Positions 10,466 to 21,837 are shown, counted from the stretch's first letter. The stretch: 64,000 nt of DNA from Tridacna crocea (GCA_943736015.1 OX031062.1:30787462-30851461), one strand, 5' to 3'. The notes: generated from the sequence alone by a model not told the origin. Numbers and translations are program-made.

Positions 10466-12096
10466 GAGTACAGAACTAGACTATTAGCTGAAGCTATAAT
10501 TATACCAAATTTGCTGGTTCTAGGCTTTATGGTTTCAAACAAAAAAGATATTCAATAGTTTTCAGTTTTGTTGCAATGGTAACAAGAAATTTTGCCACAA
10601 CAAATCTGTTTGAAGAAATTGCACTGCTGAGAGAATGAAAACTGGATTAGATCCTATTTCTGTGAAGTTTCTCCAAAATTGGATAAGATGACATAAGCTA
10701 TCTGGCCTTTGGTAGGTAAGTGGAGCTAAAGATAATGACAAAAAGGCCATCGAAGCTACCCTTCAATTGAAGGTACCCTCGATTCTGGAGGGAGTGGGCA
10801 AACACGCCTATCGCTCTCACTCTCACGCTCATCAGAAAAGAAACTTAGATCAAGATCTAGCTTCTGGACACTTAATCTAAATATGTATAGCTCTAGTTTC
10901 AATATAATGCAATAAGTATCCAGGAATCGATCCTGGCTTATCTTAGCTCAAAAACAGTTTCATGAATTTTGAAAAAATCAACGAATTGAACTGCTTTAAA
11001 CTGCGACTTCAACATTAAAGGCTTTTCAATTACCAACAATCTATTTTATATTCAGTCTTAGAAATCTAAAGTAAACAAAGTTATAAACGTCATGTTCCTC
11101 TATGAAATCTTTAAGTTGTAAAAACAAAGCAACAGTGTTTTTTTTTTAATTCCCAAAAGCGAAATCTTTCTGCAGACGAACTTCCTTCAACCGGATCTTA
11201 CTCAAATAACTCGCTAGTTTCCGGTTTCTTCTACCAAATAAGTAAACTGGCACCACACTAGTGATAAAACGGGAACCATGTTACCAAATGCGTACTCATT
11301 AAAACTCGACCGTTCTTTCCATCTTAGGTGATCACCACATCATTCAATTTAAATAACTTGTTACTTTTCTTTGTTTAATCATTTCTTACCATATGAAACT
11401 TCTGACACGATAGTATTCATTAAAATATATGTGTTATTCCAGCGTGGGACAAAATTACAATACTGCATTGAGTATATCCCGGATACTAGGCAGTAAGCTA
11501 AGTTAGTTTCCTGTGCGGAAGGCAGCTTTTAAAGTGGACAATACAAAAGCAAAAAAGATCATTAGCTTACTCTAGAAATATTGGAAGAACAATCCTAAAC
11601 AAAACAAAAAAATCGGAAAAAAATCATTTAAAAAAAAATCATGGGGCTATATTACATTCCAACTTGAAGATAATCGACCGACTCTTTTCCAAAGCCGAAT
11701 AGACCTACTGATTTCATGAGAAACGGCTTGCTCCTTTACAAACTGCTATTTCTTTGGAAAAAATATTTGGTGCCAGTGTTGGGCCTACTCAAACAGTGGA
11801 CCTTAGGTCATCTTGTTCTCTACTATTTTTCAAGGATTGATATTTTGTGATGAACATATTGTGAGAAGCAACAGGAAAAAACAGTCGCATGGGTTTAGAA
11901 ATCATTGTCCTTGCTTTTCAGTCTTTTGGAGCCACTGGTCATATATCCAAGGGTCATGTTCTGTTAATATGGGGTCAAAAACAATCGACCGAGGTCAGCC
12001 TGAGCAGTCCGCACGACCACCATTTTGTCCTTTTCAAACCGGAAATGTTTCCAACCCTGTGCAAATTTACTCTCACTTCGTACAAGTCTAAGACGT
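10466..12096. other. Intron 8 interior, nothing recognised
   Basis: AT-rich sequence without conserved exons, MITEs or palindromes that I can support. The open frame at 11813-12091 has no domain. Confidence 0.4.
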
Positions 12097-12160
12097 ATTA
12101 ACCCTTTACCACACAGTTCCAAGTTTTAACCACCCTACTAGAAAAGTCTTTTATTGTTGG
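12097..12160 (-). mobile_element. Family A fragment
   Basis: TTAACCCTTTACCACACAGT start only; the remainder is lost. Confidence 0.6.
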
Positions 12161-12264
12161 AAACGGAGAACGGTAGCTAACCTACAATGTTTACTTGTCT
12201 GGAACAAGACTTAATTATTGTCCTCTGGTAGAGTCATCTCTCTCGCCACCAATGTCGCCTTGAA

Positions 12265-12355
12265 TAGCTCAAACTTGCGGACAATATAGGTCAAGATCAG
12301 ACTGCTCTGATCTTTGATCCACCGCGTCTGCTATCTGATACTTCAGTCGCAACGG
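12265..12355. repeat. Family D fragment
   Basis: GGTCAAGATCAGACTGC followed by a short inverted half (CTGATCTTTGATCC). A decayed hairpin. Confidence 0.5.
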
Positions 12356-12449
12356 GAGTACACACTCTACTTCTAGAAAAGTTGAATCCATTTAGTTGAG
12401 AGCACAAGAGTTAAACTTCATGTACTAAAACAAACTAACGAACGAAACC

Positions 12450-12630
12450 TACAAAGAAGAGCATTCTTTGTCTTGTTCTTCAAGATTTTCTAACTATGAA
12501 AGTAACAGAACTTATGATTGGCTAAACCAAATGGTTTAGCCAATCAGAAATTCTGTTACTTTCACATTGACAAAATTCTGAAGAATAAGACTGAGCGTGT
12601 TCTTAAGAATGCTTGGTGAATACCGACCCA
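12450..12630. mobile_element. Family E CCAAT-palindrome MITE
   Basis: Palindromic core GATTGGCTAAACC / GGTTTAGCCAATC flanked by GAAAGTAACAGAA / TTCTGTTACTTTC. Right end TTAAGAATGCTTGGTGAAT. The left end is diverged. Confidence 0.8.
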
Positions 12631-12651
12631 GGAGCCACTCAGTTTACTTAC

Positions 12652-12902
12652 CGTAGACGGAAGTCCGTTGCTTATAATACTTCCTTCTATTTGTATAAAC
12701 TCCTTCACGTACATTCTTACAAATCCCCCACCGCGACCGCCAGTTTTACCGCTTGGTACATGACTACCTCCTCCGGAGCCCCACACACTTTCTTTAAAGA
12801 TCGAACCGTATGGATACCCAGCAAACTGGTAGCCAGCACCTCGACCGCCCCTGCCACCATGACTGGCACCACTTCCTCCGGTAATGGATATCTTACCTTT
12901 GC
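12652..12902 (-). CDS. Host gene exon 8, glycine-rich module
   Basis: 251 nt; acceptor CATCAACCAG|GC, donor TACG|GTAAGTAA. Two bases complete a Gly from exon 7 and it ends in phase 0. Motifs: GGSGASHGGRGGRGAGY, WGSGGGSHVPSG, GGRGGGFVRM, then IEGSIISNG. The order (Gly loop, hydrophobic strand, xGSIISNG) parallels exon 2, where ISVDGVISVNGG follows the Gly loop. Exon 2 and exons 8-9 therefore look like copies of one module. Confidence 0.85.
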
Positions 12903-13107
12903 CTGGTTGATGACAGAAAAGTTTCTTTGTACAAACATTTGAGGAATGCTACATGAAAAGTGGACTGAACGCATCTGCTAAATGTATCAACTCAGGTCAT
13001 CCCGCGTAGTCTCCGCAGGCTATCCGGGATCGAAACACTTTCCTATTGGTGAATTTTCTGCATGTTGAAGGATATAACTCCTGTTATAGCACATATCTTC
13101 ATGATTT

Positions 13108-13320
13108 GACCAGCCTGCATAGCTCAGTTGGTAGAGTGTGATCATGAGGGTGTGGGTTCGATCCCAATGGCTGGTCATCTAAAATCACTAATAGTCTTTC
13201 GGATGAGACGTTATTAAACCGAGGTCCCACGTGACGGTGCTATACACTGAGCACGTTAAAGAACCGGGCGAAACTCTTTGGATGGGTTTCGTCACAGTAA
13301 GATTATTGCTAATGTATTTG
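13108..13320 (+). mobile_element. tRNA-derived SINE
   Basis: tRNA-like head: A box TAGCTCAGTTGGTAGAG, B box GGGTTCGATCCC, pairable ACCAGCC / GGCTGGT. The anticodon arm is too short for a functional tRNA. The body includes GACGTTATTAAACCGAGGTCC and GCACGTTAAAGAACC. Confidence 0.8.
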
Positions 13321-13523
13321 TCGTCGGCCAGATTGGAATCTATGCAGATCCGGAATCTGCCCAGGCAGATCTGGAATCTGCCTAGACCAAATTAGAATTA
13401 TGATTTTGTGTAGACTAAAAATTCTTTTCAATTTTTTTTTTATTCATATTAATTCACATGTGTTTACAAGTGAAATGTATTTTTAATTAAAGTAATTTAT
13501 GAATTGATGAATTACAGACGTAC

Positions 13524-15497
13524 CAGGTCCTTCATCAGACAGGTAACCGCCTCCAGTCACATCTATGGTTCCCGATATCGTGACTCTTTCGCAGTCCTGG
13601 GTACCATCGTCTGTCGGTCCAAAATGCAGCGATCCCGCTTGCAGTTTACCGCTAATATGAACTTCCCTGTATAACATCTGTGAGGGTTCCGAACCGTTGG
13701 CCATGTTATCTGGATCATGTTGAAAGGCAAAGTCTACAAGTCCTCCAGATTGGATTGTGAAAGCAACTCCTTGTATAGTTACCGGACAGGAGAAGTCTAC
13801 ACGTCCTGTGCTGTTGATCAAACAGAAGACCATGGTCATTTCCGCAGTTGGCTGCGAGTACAGTCGTCCAGCTATTTCAGCTTTTGTTACTGTCCAGTTT
13901 GTATCACCAGACTGAAATTGGGAACCATCATTCATGACGAACTTCGACGCGATCACTTTGGATTGAGAAACCCAATTGGAGCTGACGAGAGAGTCAAATG
14001 TTACCGAGCCCTTTGAATCAATGAGGAGAAAAAGGTCATCGTTTTTTGCATAAATGTTGATAGTGTTAAGACAAGTTAAGTCTCCATTTACGTAAACATT
14101 ATCGATGATGAAGTCATCTTCGATTTCGAGAAGCACAGTACCACCCTCGTATATTTCTATCGAGTCCCACTGTCCGTTTGGTATGACTCTGGGCTTCATC
14201 TTTCCAGGATAAAACTTACCATAAACTTTTAAAGTATGAAGTGCAACTTTAGATACTCCAGACCAAGGTCTTTGATTTCCTGATACAGAATCAAAAGTAA
14301 CGGTTCCACCCTCACCCACTGTCATAACGTGAACCATCTCAATGTCTTTGCCCTCAAGGTGAATTGGTGCTATGGAGGTCAGCTTTCCTTCAACATTGAT
14401 TTCATGAACGTGGTAAATTCCGCACGGATTAAATACCCAGTCCCCAGATTTTCCGATGTCTATTTCATCTATTCCTTCACCAATAGACAAATTCCCCGCG
14501 TTAAATGAACCATCAACCATCAAATACCTTACTTTCATTACACTACAGGAGTCATTACTGTCTGAGTTTAGAGTCAAACTGCCTGAACGACCGTGTATAA
14601 AGACGGTTTCGATTCTTGAATCGGACGTGTTCGGTGCTTGGAACACGGCAGCATTTCTTAAGTTCAAGTGACCATAAACATGTAAAGACTTCATTTTTAC
14701 TGGTCCTACTGCTTGAAAATCTGAGCGTCCGTTTTCACCAAAAGTTAGCTGACCTATGTTGTCACCGAATGTAATATTGGCAGTTGGAAATACATTGTTA
14801 ATGTTGATATCGGAACAATCAAGAATGATTGTGTCGGAAGTCTCGGGCCATGTTAACGAACCATCGATATGTAGAGACTTACATGGACTTTCAAAATGTA
14901 CATATTTGTCCAGTATCAAAGTTCCGTTTATGTCGATTGCTGTGCCGAGTAACATGTTTGAAGTCACAGGATCAAATCTTACTGACCCAGCCTTGTCAAC
15001 AGAGAATACTTCAACTTCGTTTAGCTGCAACAAACTGGCCGTGAAAGTGCCAGTTATAAACACTTCCTCGATTGTTAAACTGAATTTTCTTGCTTTGTTT
15101 TTAATGGTGACTAGGCCTGATTCTTGAATTTCAAACTTTTTAACATTGATGGAATCTAACTCGAGAGTGTCCAGAGTAATGTTTCCTTGTCTTGAGACCG
15201 TAACTGATCTTTGTGTAGAATTAACAAACTGAATTTTACCTTGCATGTAGATAAAGCTATTCAGAACTACGTTTTCATCAGAAATAATTTGAAGTGTAGA
15301 CCCCGGATATATCAGGTAACTGACATCCACTTTAGCGTTCACGGATACGACGCTGCTATCGGTTACGTGAACTACAGACTCCTTGGATCCTATCACATTC
15401 TGGAAGGTGTAGCTGGCACTCAGTACAACATGTGAACCTTCTGTAACGACCAGGATCACCGGATCAGAGGAAGGATCTAGGATATATGCTGCGGCTC
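13524..15497 (-). CDS. Host gene exon 7, large beta-solenoid-like repeat region
   Basis: 1,974 nt, the largest exon; acceptor TTTAAACAG|GAGCC, donor CCTG|GTACGT, phase 1 on both sides. It encodes 658 residues with no known catalytic motif. A motif of type VxVxGxL recurs at least twelve times: VFITGTF, DINGTL, LHIDGSL, LHVYGHL, VFIHGRS, LMVDGSF, INVEGKL, LKVYGKF, VYVNGDL, AEIAGRL, VHISGKL and VTISGTI. Many are followed by a segment ending GxVxFD. Alternating hydrophobic strands with Gly turns suggest a right-handed beta-helix; this is inference. Several NxS/T sites and few cysteines fit an extracellular protein. I recall similar Gly-loop plus strand repeats in large uncharacterised secreted proteins of molluscs and in plant glycine-rich proteins, but cannot confirm homology here. 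Confidence 0.9.
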
Positions 15498-15579
15498 CTG
15501 TTTAAAAAAAATGAAAATTCTGATATTTCATATTTCTCGTGGTCTACATTATGGGACAGCATGAGCCACAGGTACCTTT

Positions 15580-15703
15580 TCGGGGTGCTCTGGGGCTCAG
15601 TGGTTGAATCCCAGGAATTACATAAAGATGTGACCTGTCGCCGTGATATGGATGAAATGATGTTGAAAGCGGTATAAAACACCAATCAATCAATAAGTCG
15701 ATC
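15580..15703 (+). mobile_element. SINE tail fragment
   Basis: CCGTGATATGGATGAAATGATGTTGAAAGCGGT-type body and a CCAATCAATCAATAAG tail, the same family as 22597-22905 and 54679-54987. Confidence 0.7.
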
Positions 15704-15924
15704 AACAACTACTTTTTTTTGTTAAACTTCGCCCCTTATAATCTAGTATGAAAGTTAGGGTTGATAAATTATGCTTAGCTAAAGTGAGCGAATGAGCATA
15801 TTAGTTCGCTCAAAAGCCTAAGCTGTAAATGAAAAGGCATGGCTATTCACCGTCCTACCTACTAGGATAACCCATCAAGGAAAGAGATGTACATCAATAT
15901 TTACACTCTTTTTAATAATAAATT

Positions 15925-16184
15925 TGTGACCCATCATGCAAAAAGGGACCTCTGGGAAGTGCGAAAAGTCTCGACCCTGGTCAGCCTGCGCGGATTGCGC
16001 AGGCTGACCAGGGTCGAGACTTTTCGCTTTTATGATATTTTCTGTTTGAAAAGTGGTCATTCTACCTTACTGTAGAATCATTTTTGAACTATCAACTTAA
16101 CTTGACCTGCACTATCTTTGATCTGTTTTCATCTCATTGATGTGCGGAATTTCCAGATCTCCCCTTTTCGCGTGACGGGTCACA
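15925..16184 (-). mobile_element. Family C foldback element, complete
   Basis: Inverted ends TGTGACCCATCA.GC / GCGTGACGGGTCACA, flanked by AATTT on both sides, a possible 5-bp duplication. Near one end is a 70-bp perfect-looking hairpin (GCGAAAAGTCTCGACCCTGG and its complement) with centre CTGCGCGGATTGCGCAG. Confidence 0.85.
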
Positions 16185-16202
16185 ATTTCATAGAGAAGAC
16201 AA

Positions 16203-16468
16203 ATGGAGTGCAACACATGAAAAGGTGCATTCGGACATTTGCGTAAAGTGTCGTCCCGGATTAGCCTGCGCAGTCCGCGCAGGCTAATCCGAGACGGCAC
16301 TTTACGACTACAGTAGATTTTGTGCTACAGTAGACTTGCGTAAAACAGAAAATCACATAAAATCGGAAAGTGTCGTTTCGGATTAGGCTGTGCGGACTTC
16401 ACATGCTGATCCGAGACGACACTTTAAGCAAATGTCCGAATGACGTTTTTCGCGTGTTGCACTCCATT
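16203..16468 (+). mobile_element. Family F foldback element
   Basis: Ends GAGTGCAACAC / GTGTTGCACTC. Two internal hairpins, the first GGATTAGCCTGCGCAG / CGCGCAGGCTAATCC, the second decayed. Same family as 20313-20577, opposite orientation. Confidence 0.85.
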
Positions 16469-16669
16469 AATTATGAGACGTGTTTTGTAAAATGGGCGTT
16501 AAGTCCGTGATGCTGACATGAATTGAAACTTTTTTTAAATATTGGTCAATTTTCAGCATGTCCAAGGACCATTCTACTCCTGGATTTGGTCGGTTGTTAT
16601 AAAGAAAAGTAGATTTATGGATCCATAACTCTGTGCTGCCGGTAAGGTATGATCCATTAAGGGAGGCCC

Positions 16670-16770
16670 ATTGAACATTTTTGTCTTATTCTCAAGATTT
16701 TTTCCAACTTCGAAAGTAACCTATCTTCTGATTGGCTACACCATTTGGTTTAGCCAATCAGAAACCTGGC
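16670..16770. mobile_element. Family E fragment
   Basis: GATTGGCTACACCATTTGG / GTTTAGCCAATCAG core and left arm; the right arm is lost. Confidence 0.7.
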
Positions 16771-16836
16771 CAGGACGACATAAATGTAAGCATGTATATA
16801 GATTCAATGCCAAAACAAGGCTCATTTTGATTATTT

Positions 16837-17061
16837 TAAGTCTATACCAAACGACAAAATTTCAAACTAGTCAAAATTGAAAGCATTTGTAGACGAAACG
16901 ATATACATGACTCGAAAATTGAAAATTGTTCTGGGAGGGTAGAAAACATTATAGGAAAAGGAGACAATGTTGATTACCAGCATTTTCTCTTTTTCCCAAG
17001 ATATTTAAAAATGTTTCTTTTTCAGGGTCGTGAAACCAGGGATTGTTTGGGAGAGGACTTA
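16837..17061 (+). mobile_element. Family A, diverged copy
   Basis: Left block TACCAAACGACAAAATTTC, core TTGATTACCAGC, right block GGGATTGTTTGGGAGAGG. The TTAA ends are lost. Confidence 0.78.
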
Positions 17062-17095
17062 TTGAATCTTTCGCTATTTACATAGGTTTAAATAT

Positions 17096-17572
17096 TGTGA
17101 CCCATCGCTCAAAAAGGAACCATCTGGGGTACATCAATTAGATGAAAACAGATCAACGATAATTCAGGTCAGTTAACCCTTTCCCAAACAATCCCTGGTT
17201 TTTACGGGTCTGAAATAGTAGCCTTTTGAAAACATTGTGGGAAAAGGAGAAAATGCTGGTAACCAGCATTTTCTCCTTTTCCCACAATGTTTTCTACCCT
17301 ACCATAGACAGAAATCATCTTTTCAGCAAGAGTAGAATTGTCGTCTGCAAATGCTTTCAATTTGGTCTAGTCCAAAAATTTGTCGTTTGGGAAAGGGTTA
17401 AAGTTGATAATTCAAAAATGATTGTATAACAAGGTGCAATGACCACTTTTCATACAGAAAATGTCATTAAAGCGAAAAGTGTCAACTCTGGTCAGTCTGC
17501 ACAGTTCGCGCAGTCTGAGCAGCGCTGACACTTTTCGCAGTTCCCAGAAGGTCCGTTTTTGCGGAATGGGTC
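17096..17572 (+). mobile_element. Family C element split by a family A MITE
   Basis: GTGACCCATCGCTCAAAAAG start, hairpin GCGAAAAGTGTCAAC..GACACTTTTCGC, end GGAATGGGTCAT. Where other C copies read GGTCAATTAAAGTTGAT, this one carries a family A insertion between two TTAA copies. Confidence 0.86.
17173..17401 (-). mobile_element. Family A MITE nested in family C
   Basis: Complete 229-bp copy with a perfect-looking hairpin. The host C element gives an empty-site comparison that proves duplication of TTAA. Confidence 0.93.
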
Positions 17573-17968
17573 ATATATAATATTACACCATGGGCTTTTA
17601 TCAGTAGTTATCATTTTACAATTGATCATTCTTTTGAGATTTATTTTCTAGCATGCTACACTTTCATTGCCTAGCATTCTATAACAATGGCCCGATAATG
17701 TTTGACAGCTTTTTTCTAATAATTGCCCGGCCTTTGAAGAATTGTTTTCATTTATTCTGATAAAATTTCTTAATTTATATAGGACACGTTTTAATACTCT
17801 AAATTGCGTGAGTCTCTCTTTCATTTGATCTGATAAATTTTCCTACTTTATTCGGCACACGTTTAGAATAATCTGGTGTGCACGAACACGCCAATTTTGT
17901 TTTATTACATACCGATATAGACTGCGAAGAAGACAATTCAAAAGCACAACACTTTTCCAGTATCTCTT

Positions 17969-18165
17969 CAACTCTTTACCAAGTGATAAAATTTTAGACC
18001 AGTCCAAATTGAAAGCATTTGCAGACGACAAAATTAAAGAAAACTGAAATAAGAATTGATATGTCTATAGGGAGTATAGAAAACATTTTGGGAAAAGGAG
18101 AAAATGCTGGTTACCAGCATTTTCTCCTTTTCCCATAATGTTTTCAAAAGCTTTTTTTCTCAGGA
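17969..18165 (+). mobile_element. Family A, right end truncated
   Basis: CTCTTTACCAAGTGATAAAA start and an intact hairpin. The right arm stops after TTTTTTCTCAGG. Confidence 0.8.
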
Positions 18166-18356
18166 TTGATCGACTGAATTAGAGTTTAATGGCGTTTTAA
18201 GCGCGTAGATCATATCAAGGTGAGTTAATCTATGCATATGTTTCCTGGCTTTTTTACATCAGAACTGACAAAACTTTCTTTCAAAATCACTAATTATATA
18301 CTCTCTCATATGTTACTGAAATGGGAGGCGAAAAATCGCCGAAAAGATAATTTGCC

Positions 18357-18588
18357 TTAACCCATTACCACACGATCCCTACTTTTGTCGATCCTGAGTA
18401 AAGAAGCATTTGGAAAACATTGTAGGAAAAGGAGAAAATGCTGGTAACCAGCATTTTCTCCTTTTCCCACAATGTTTTCTATCCTTCCCAAAACAAATTT
18501 CAAATTTTCAGTCATTTTTAATTTGTCGTCTGCAAATGCTTTCAATTTGGACAAGCCAATTTTTTTTTTTCATTTGGGAAATGGTTAA
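18357..18588 (-). mobile_element. Family A TTAA foldback MITE
   Basis: CCATTACCACACGATCC end variant, intact hairpin, TTAA at both sides. Confidence 0.9.
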
Positions 18589-18662
18589 TCGAGTATCGAA
18601 CTCACAACCACCAGATCAAGAGTCCGATACGCTAACCACTGAGCTAGCTTACCCGGGAGGGC
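18589..18662 (-). repeat. tRNA-like SINE head
   Basis: On the minus strand: TAGCTCAGTGGTTAGCG (A box), later GTGAGTTCGATACTC (B box). It joins directly to a family A copy. No SINE body recognised. Confidence 0.65.
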
Positions 18663-18712
18663 TTTTATCTTTTTCAGGGTCGTAAGATAGAGTAGTGTAG
18701 TAAAGGGGGTAC
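18663..18712 (+). mobile_element. Family A right-arm fragment
   Basis: TTTTTCAGGGTCGTAAGATA followed by TGTAGTAAAGGGG. Only the last 50 bp of a copy. Confidence 0.55.
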
Positions 18713-18748
18713 TAAAAAATCCGTTGAGTGATAGAAAAAATACTTGAC

Positions 18749-18883
18749 CTTGCCGAGTTATATCAACTTTGGAGCAGTTAGTATCAAGGGCGACGTCAGT
18801 AAATTTCCCGAGGTTATCAATGACAACTGTAGAGACATTGTTAGGTTTATTAAAGTAAACAGTCCCCGGTCCTCCTGGCTCAC
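18749..18883 (-). CDS. Host gene exon 6, GPG segment
   Basis: 135 nt; acceptor TTTAATTTACAG|GT, donor CAAG|GTCAAGTA. Phase 1 on both sides. It encodes EPGGPGTVYFNKPNNVSTVV and then KFTDVALDTNCSKVDITRQ. One NVS glycosylation site and one Cys. It resembles exon 10 in the GGPGxxY start and a single Cys. It joins exon 5 to the large repeat exon. Confidence 0.85.
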
Positions 18884-18924
18884 CTGTAAATTAAATGAGG
18901 AGAAAAAAAACTAAGATAAGATAT

Positions 18925-19093
18925 AGAGGATATTTTTTTTTCTTAGTGAAAGATCGAAATTTATTACACCTCATGAACATCATCGATAATGTTTTCACGT
19001 GTGGTGCAGGCACGAGTGAAAATGTAACCTACCGTATGTTGTTTATTAGATAAAATAAATTTCGACCTTTCACCGAAAAAAAAATATATTCTA
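18925..19093. repeat. Palindromic element family I, copy 1
   Basis: Arms GTGAAAGATCGAAATTTATT and its complement about 100 bp apart, with a TTTTCACGTGTGGTGC / CACGAGTGAAAATG inner pair. Second copy at 60217-60382. Confidence 0.8.
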
Positions 19094-19236
19094 TTTATCA
19101 CATGCTTCTAACATCTTTTTTTTTTCTAATTTCGGTCAAAATCCAGAACAATTAATTTTGGTGGTTCTACATAACGTTCCCTCCCCCCATCCCATAAAAA
19201 AATAAGACCGCATTACAAAGGAAAAGTGTTTATTAG

Positions 19237-19463
19237 TTAACCCATTACCACTCAATCCCTACTTTTGACGCCCCTGAGAAAGAAGCCTTTTGAAAACACT
19301 GTAGGAAAAGGAGAAAATGCTGGTAACCAGCATTTTCTCCTTTTCCCACAGTGTTTTCTACCCTTCCCAGAACCAATTTCAATTTTTCAGTCACCTTTAT
19401 TTTGTCGTCTGCAAATGCTTTCAATTTGGACCAGTCCAAAATTTTCTCGTGTGGTAATGGGTT
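19237..19463 (-). mobile_element. Family A TTAA foldback MITE
   Basis: TTAACCCATTACCACTCAAT start, intact hairpin; the right end has changed TTAA to TTCA. Confidence 0.88.
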
Positions 19464-19998
19464 CACAAAGAAAGCAGTTCGTTGGTGTATACAAGAGTTA
19501 TGACAGTATAGTGTGAAATAATAGATTTCAGAGAAAATCACGTCCAGTGAGCTATTCAAAAAAGATGGAAATTTGTTTTCATCCTGACACTTTTTCATTT
19601 TTTTATTCCACACTTCTTCTAATTGCCAAATATATCCGCCCACTTTATTGCCATTAGTATCCGCCATTTATTTACATTCGAAGTGACAAAACCAATCAAC
19701 AAAACTCATTAACCTGAATTAAACAGAATTGATAAACATCCGTAAATTATTTTGTGTTTGAGTTAAACCTTTTTCCTCCCTTTTTTCGGGGACATGTGTA
19801 ATTTTACAAGTCAAATTTGACTGAATACTTACATATACCGTGAATTGTGTATGTATAGGTGAAAAAATAGTTCCGTACCAGCGAGTTCAAATCGGTAAAT
19901 TCCCTTTTCGAAATCGATATGGTCCCTGTTTTGGCTCAGTTATTAAAATGTGTGATTCGTCAGGAAAGCCTGGTTCGATTCTGGAATGTGGCAGTGTC
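19464..19998. other. Intron 5 interior, nothing recognised
   Basis: No exon, MITE or SINE that I can support. Confidence 0.4.
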
Positions 19999-20232
19999 GT
20001 AACCTATTACCACACAATCCATACTTTTGACGCCCCTGAGAAAGAAGCCTTTGGAAAACATTGTGGGAAAAGGATAAAGTGCTGGTAACCATGCAGCATT
20101 TTCTGCTTTTCCCACAATCTTTTCTACCCTTCACAAAACAAATTTCAAAATTTTCACTCACTTTTATTTTGTCGTCTGCAAATGTGTTCGATTTCGACAA
20201 ACCTAAAATTGTGTCGTTTGGTAATGAGTTAA
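19999..20232 (-). mobile_element. Family A MITE
   Basis: Intact arms. The hairpin centre has an insertion (GGTAACCATGCAGC), so the loop is no longer a perfect palindrome. Right end TTAA. Confidence 0.82.
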
Positions 20233-20312
20233 CCCTTTACCTGATATGCCAATTTGAGGCTCTTCCATTTCAGCAGCATGATGTCTGTACCAAGAATGCC
20301 CAAATTATAATA

Positions 20313-20577
20313 ATTGGATTGCAACACGCGAAAAGGGTCATTCGGACATTTGCGTAAAGTGTCGTCTCTGATCAGCATGTGCAGTCCGCACAGGCTAATC
20401 CGAAACGACACTTTCCGATTGTATGTGATTTTCTGTTTTACACAAGTCTACTGTAGCACAAAATCTAATGTAGTCGTAAAGTGCCGTCTCGGATTAGCCT
20501 GCGCGGACTGCGCAGGCTAATCCGGGACAACACTTTACGCAAATGTCCGAATGCACCTTTTCGCGTGTTGCACTTCA
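20313..20577 (-). mobile_element. Family F foldback element
   Basis: Ends TTGCAACACGCGAAAAGG / CCTTTTCGCGTGTTGCA. Here the second hairpin (GGATTAGCCTGCGCGG / CTGCGCAGGCTAATCC) is the better preserved one. Confidence 0.86.
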
Positions 20578-20762
20578 ATTATAGATGTGTATTTGATGAA
20601 TGCCATCTAGTGGGAGATACTGAGGCTCCTTTTGGGCAGAGAAAAAATGGATACTGTAGATTTAAAATTGTTGGTTTTTTTTTTTTGGTTTCGTGCAGCC
20701 AGCCTAATGTTGGTCTTCCTTGATAAAAGAGACAAAAACTTAAACCTGGTTGAACTACTCAC

Positions 20763-20810
20763 CTCTTGTTGACGGAGAACACAGACCGCTGGGTTCAGGG
20801 ACATCAGTGC
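20763..20810 (-). CDS. Host gene exon 5, 48-nt small exon
   Basis: Acceptor GTTTTGTTTTCAG|GC, donor AGAG|GTGAGTAG, both strong; phase 1 on each side. It encodes TDVPEPSGLCSPSTR between a split Cys (if joined to exon 4) and a split Gly. Read in phase 0 it would run into a stop in exon 6, so the phase is settled. It is a likely linker after the discoidin module. Confidence 0.75.
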
Positions 20811-20912
20811 CTGAAAACAAAACAGCTAACTTTCGATCTGTTGCGAAGCAATAAAATCTTCTAGAGAGTATAAAAAATTTCTAGTGTTTCTGAAGGTGAA
20901 ATATAGACTTCA

Positions 20913-20989
20913 GTCTGTCTGTCTGTCTGTCTGTCTTTCTGTCTGTCTGTCTCTCTCTCTCTCTTTCTGTATCTCTCCCAGCGTGGCAG

Positions 20990-21042
<53 letters not shown>
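20913..21042. repeat. GTCT/CT microsatellite
   Basis: (GTCT)n grading into (CT)n over about 130 bp, lying in intron 4 of the host gene. Open frames on both strands here are repeat-encoded. Confidence 0.95.
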
Positions 21043-21044
<2 letters not shown>

Positions 21045-21416
21045 GACACATATTGTTAATGATCAAATAAATACATCTGTCTACCCTTGTAATCTTCAGG
21101 GCAGCGTAAGGAAAAAAAGGATGTTTCATGTTCAGATAAAAAGCCAAAAGCACATGTAGAAATATGGACAGCTTCAAAAGAAAAATAGAGAACATGAGCT
21201 GGACGAACCTTTATATCCCCGCAACATCATTGCTAGTTCTATTCCGTAGTGCCAAGATTTCACATACAGACGGACACGAGAGGTATATATAGGCCATGGC
21301 ATCTGAACGGTTGATCGATAGTGTCGTCCTTGGAAAACGAAGTTACTGTCGCCGAGCGGGATCTATAATACGAAACTTTTTTTTTTTTCATCTCTTTGAT
21401 AAAATAATCTCTTGAT

Positions 21417-21595
21417 TTTATGATCCTGAAGGGGCGTTTTTTGAAAATATTGTGGGAAAAAGAGAAAATGTTGGTAACCAGCATTTCCTCCTTTTTCCCA
21501 CACTGTTTTCGACCATCCCAACGCAGATTTTGAAATTTCTAATGACTTTGATTTTTCGGCTGCAAATGCTTTCAGTTTGGAAAAGTATGTATTGT
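21417..21595 (-). mobile_element. Family A, both ends truncated
   Basis: Starts in ATCCTGAAGGGGCG; core TGGTAACCAGCA; ends TTTCAGTTTGGAAAAG. Confidence 0.78.
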
Positions 21596-21837
21596 TGTTG
21601 CCTGCTTTTCAAAGAGTTCTGTAATGGTAAATTTATTACCTCCTGCGTTATTTGCCTTCCTTTATTGTACCATAGGCCACTGAAACTCCATTGGTCTATC
21701 ACGGGATAACGAATTTTTATTATCGGGCGTTACTATAAATAGGACAATGGTGATTCCATCTATATCGTATATAGTAAGACAACACTCGTCATGTCTCGGC
21801 CGATTCCGTACCTACATCTAACCTCATCCGTGTGACG

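Noticed and set aside
13108-13180. A functional tRNA gene
   Set aside because: A and B boxes and the acceptor stem are present, but the anticodon arm is too short and a SINE body follows. Other tRNA-like heads (18589, 22597, 28117, 43469, 51061, 54987) also belong to SINEs or fragments.
20763-20810. Alternative phase-0 reading of exon 5
   Set aside because: It would run into a TAA in exon 6, whereas the phase-1 reading stays open through exons 6-8.
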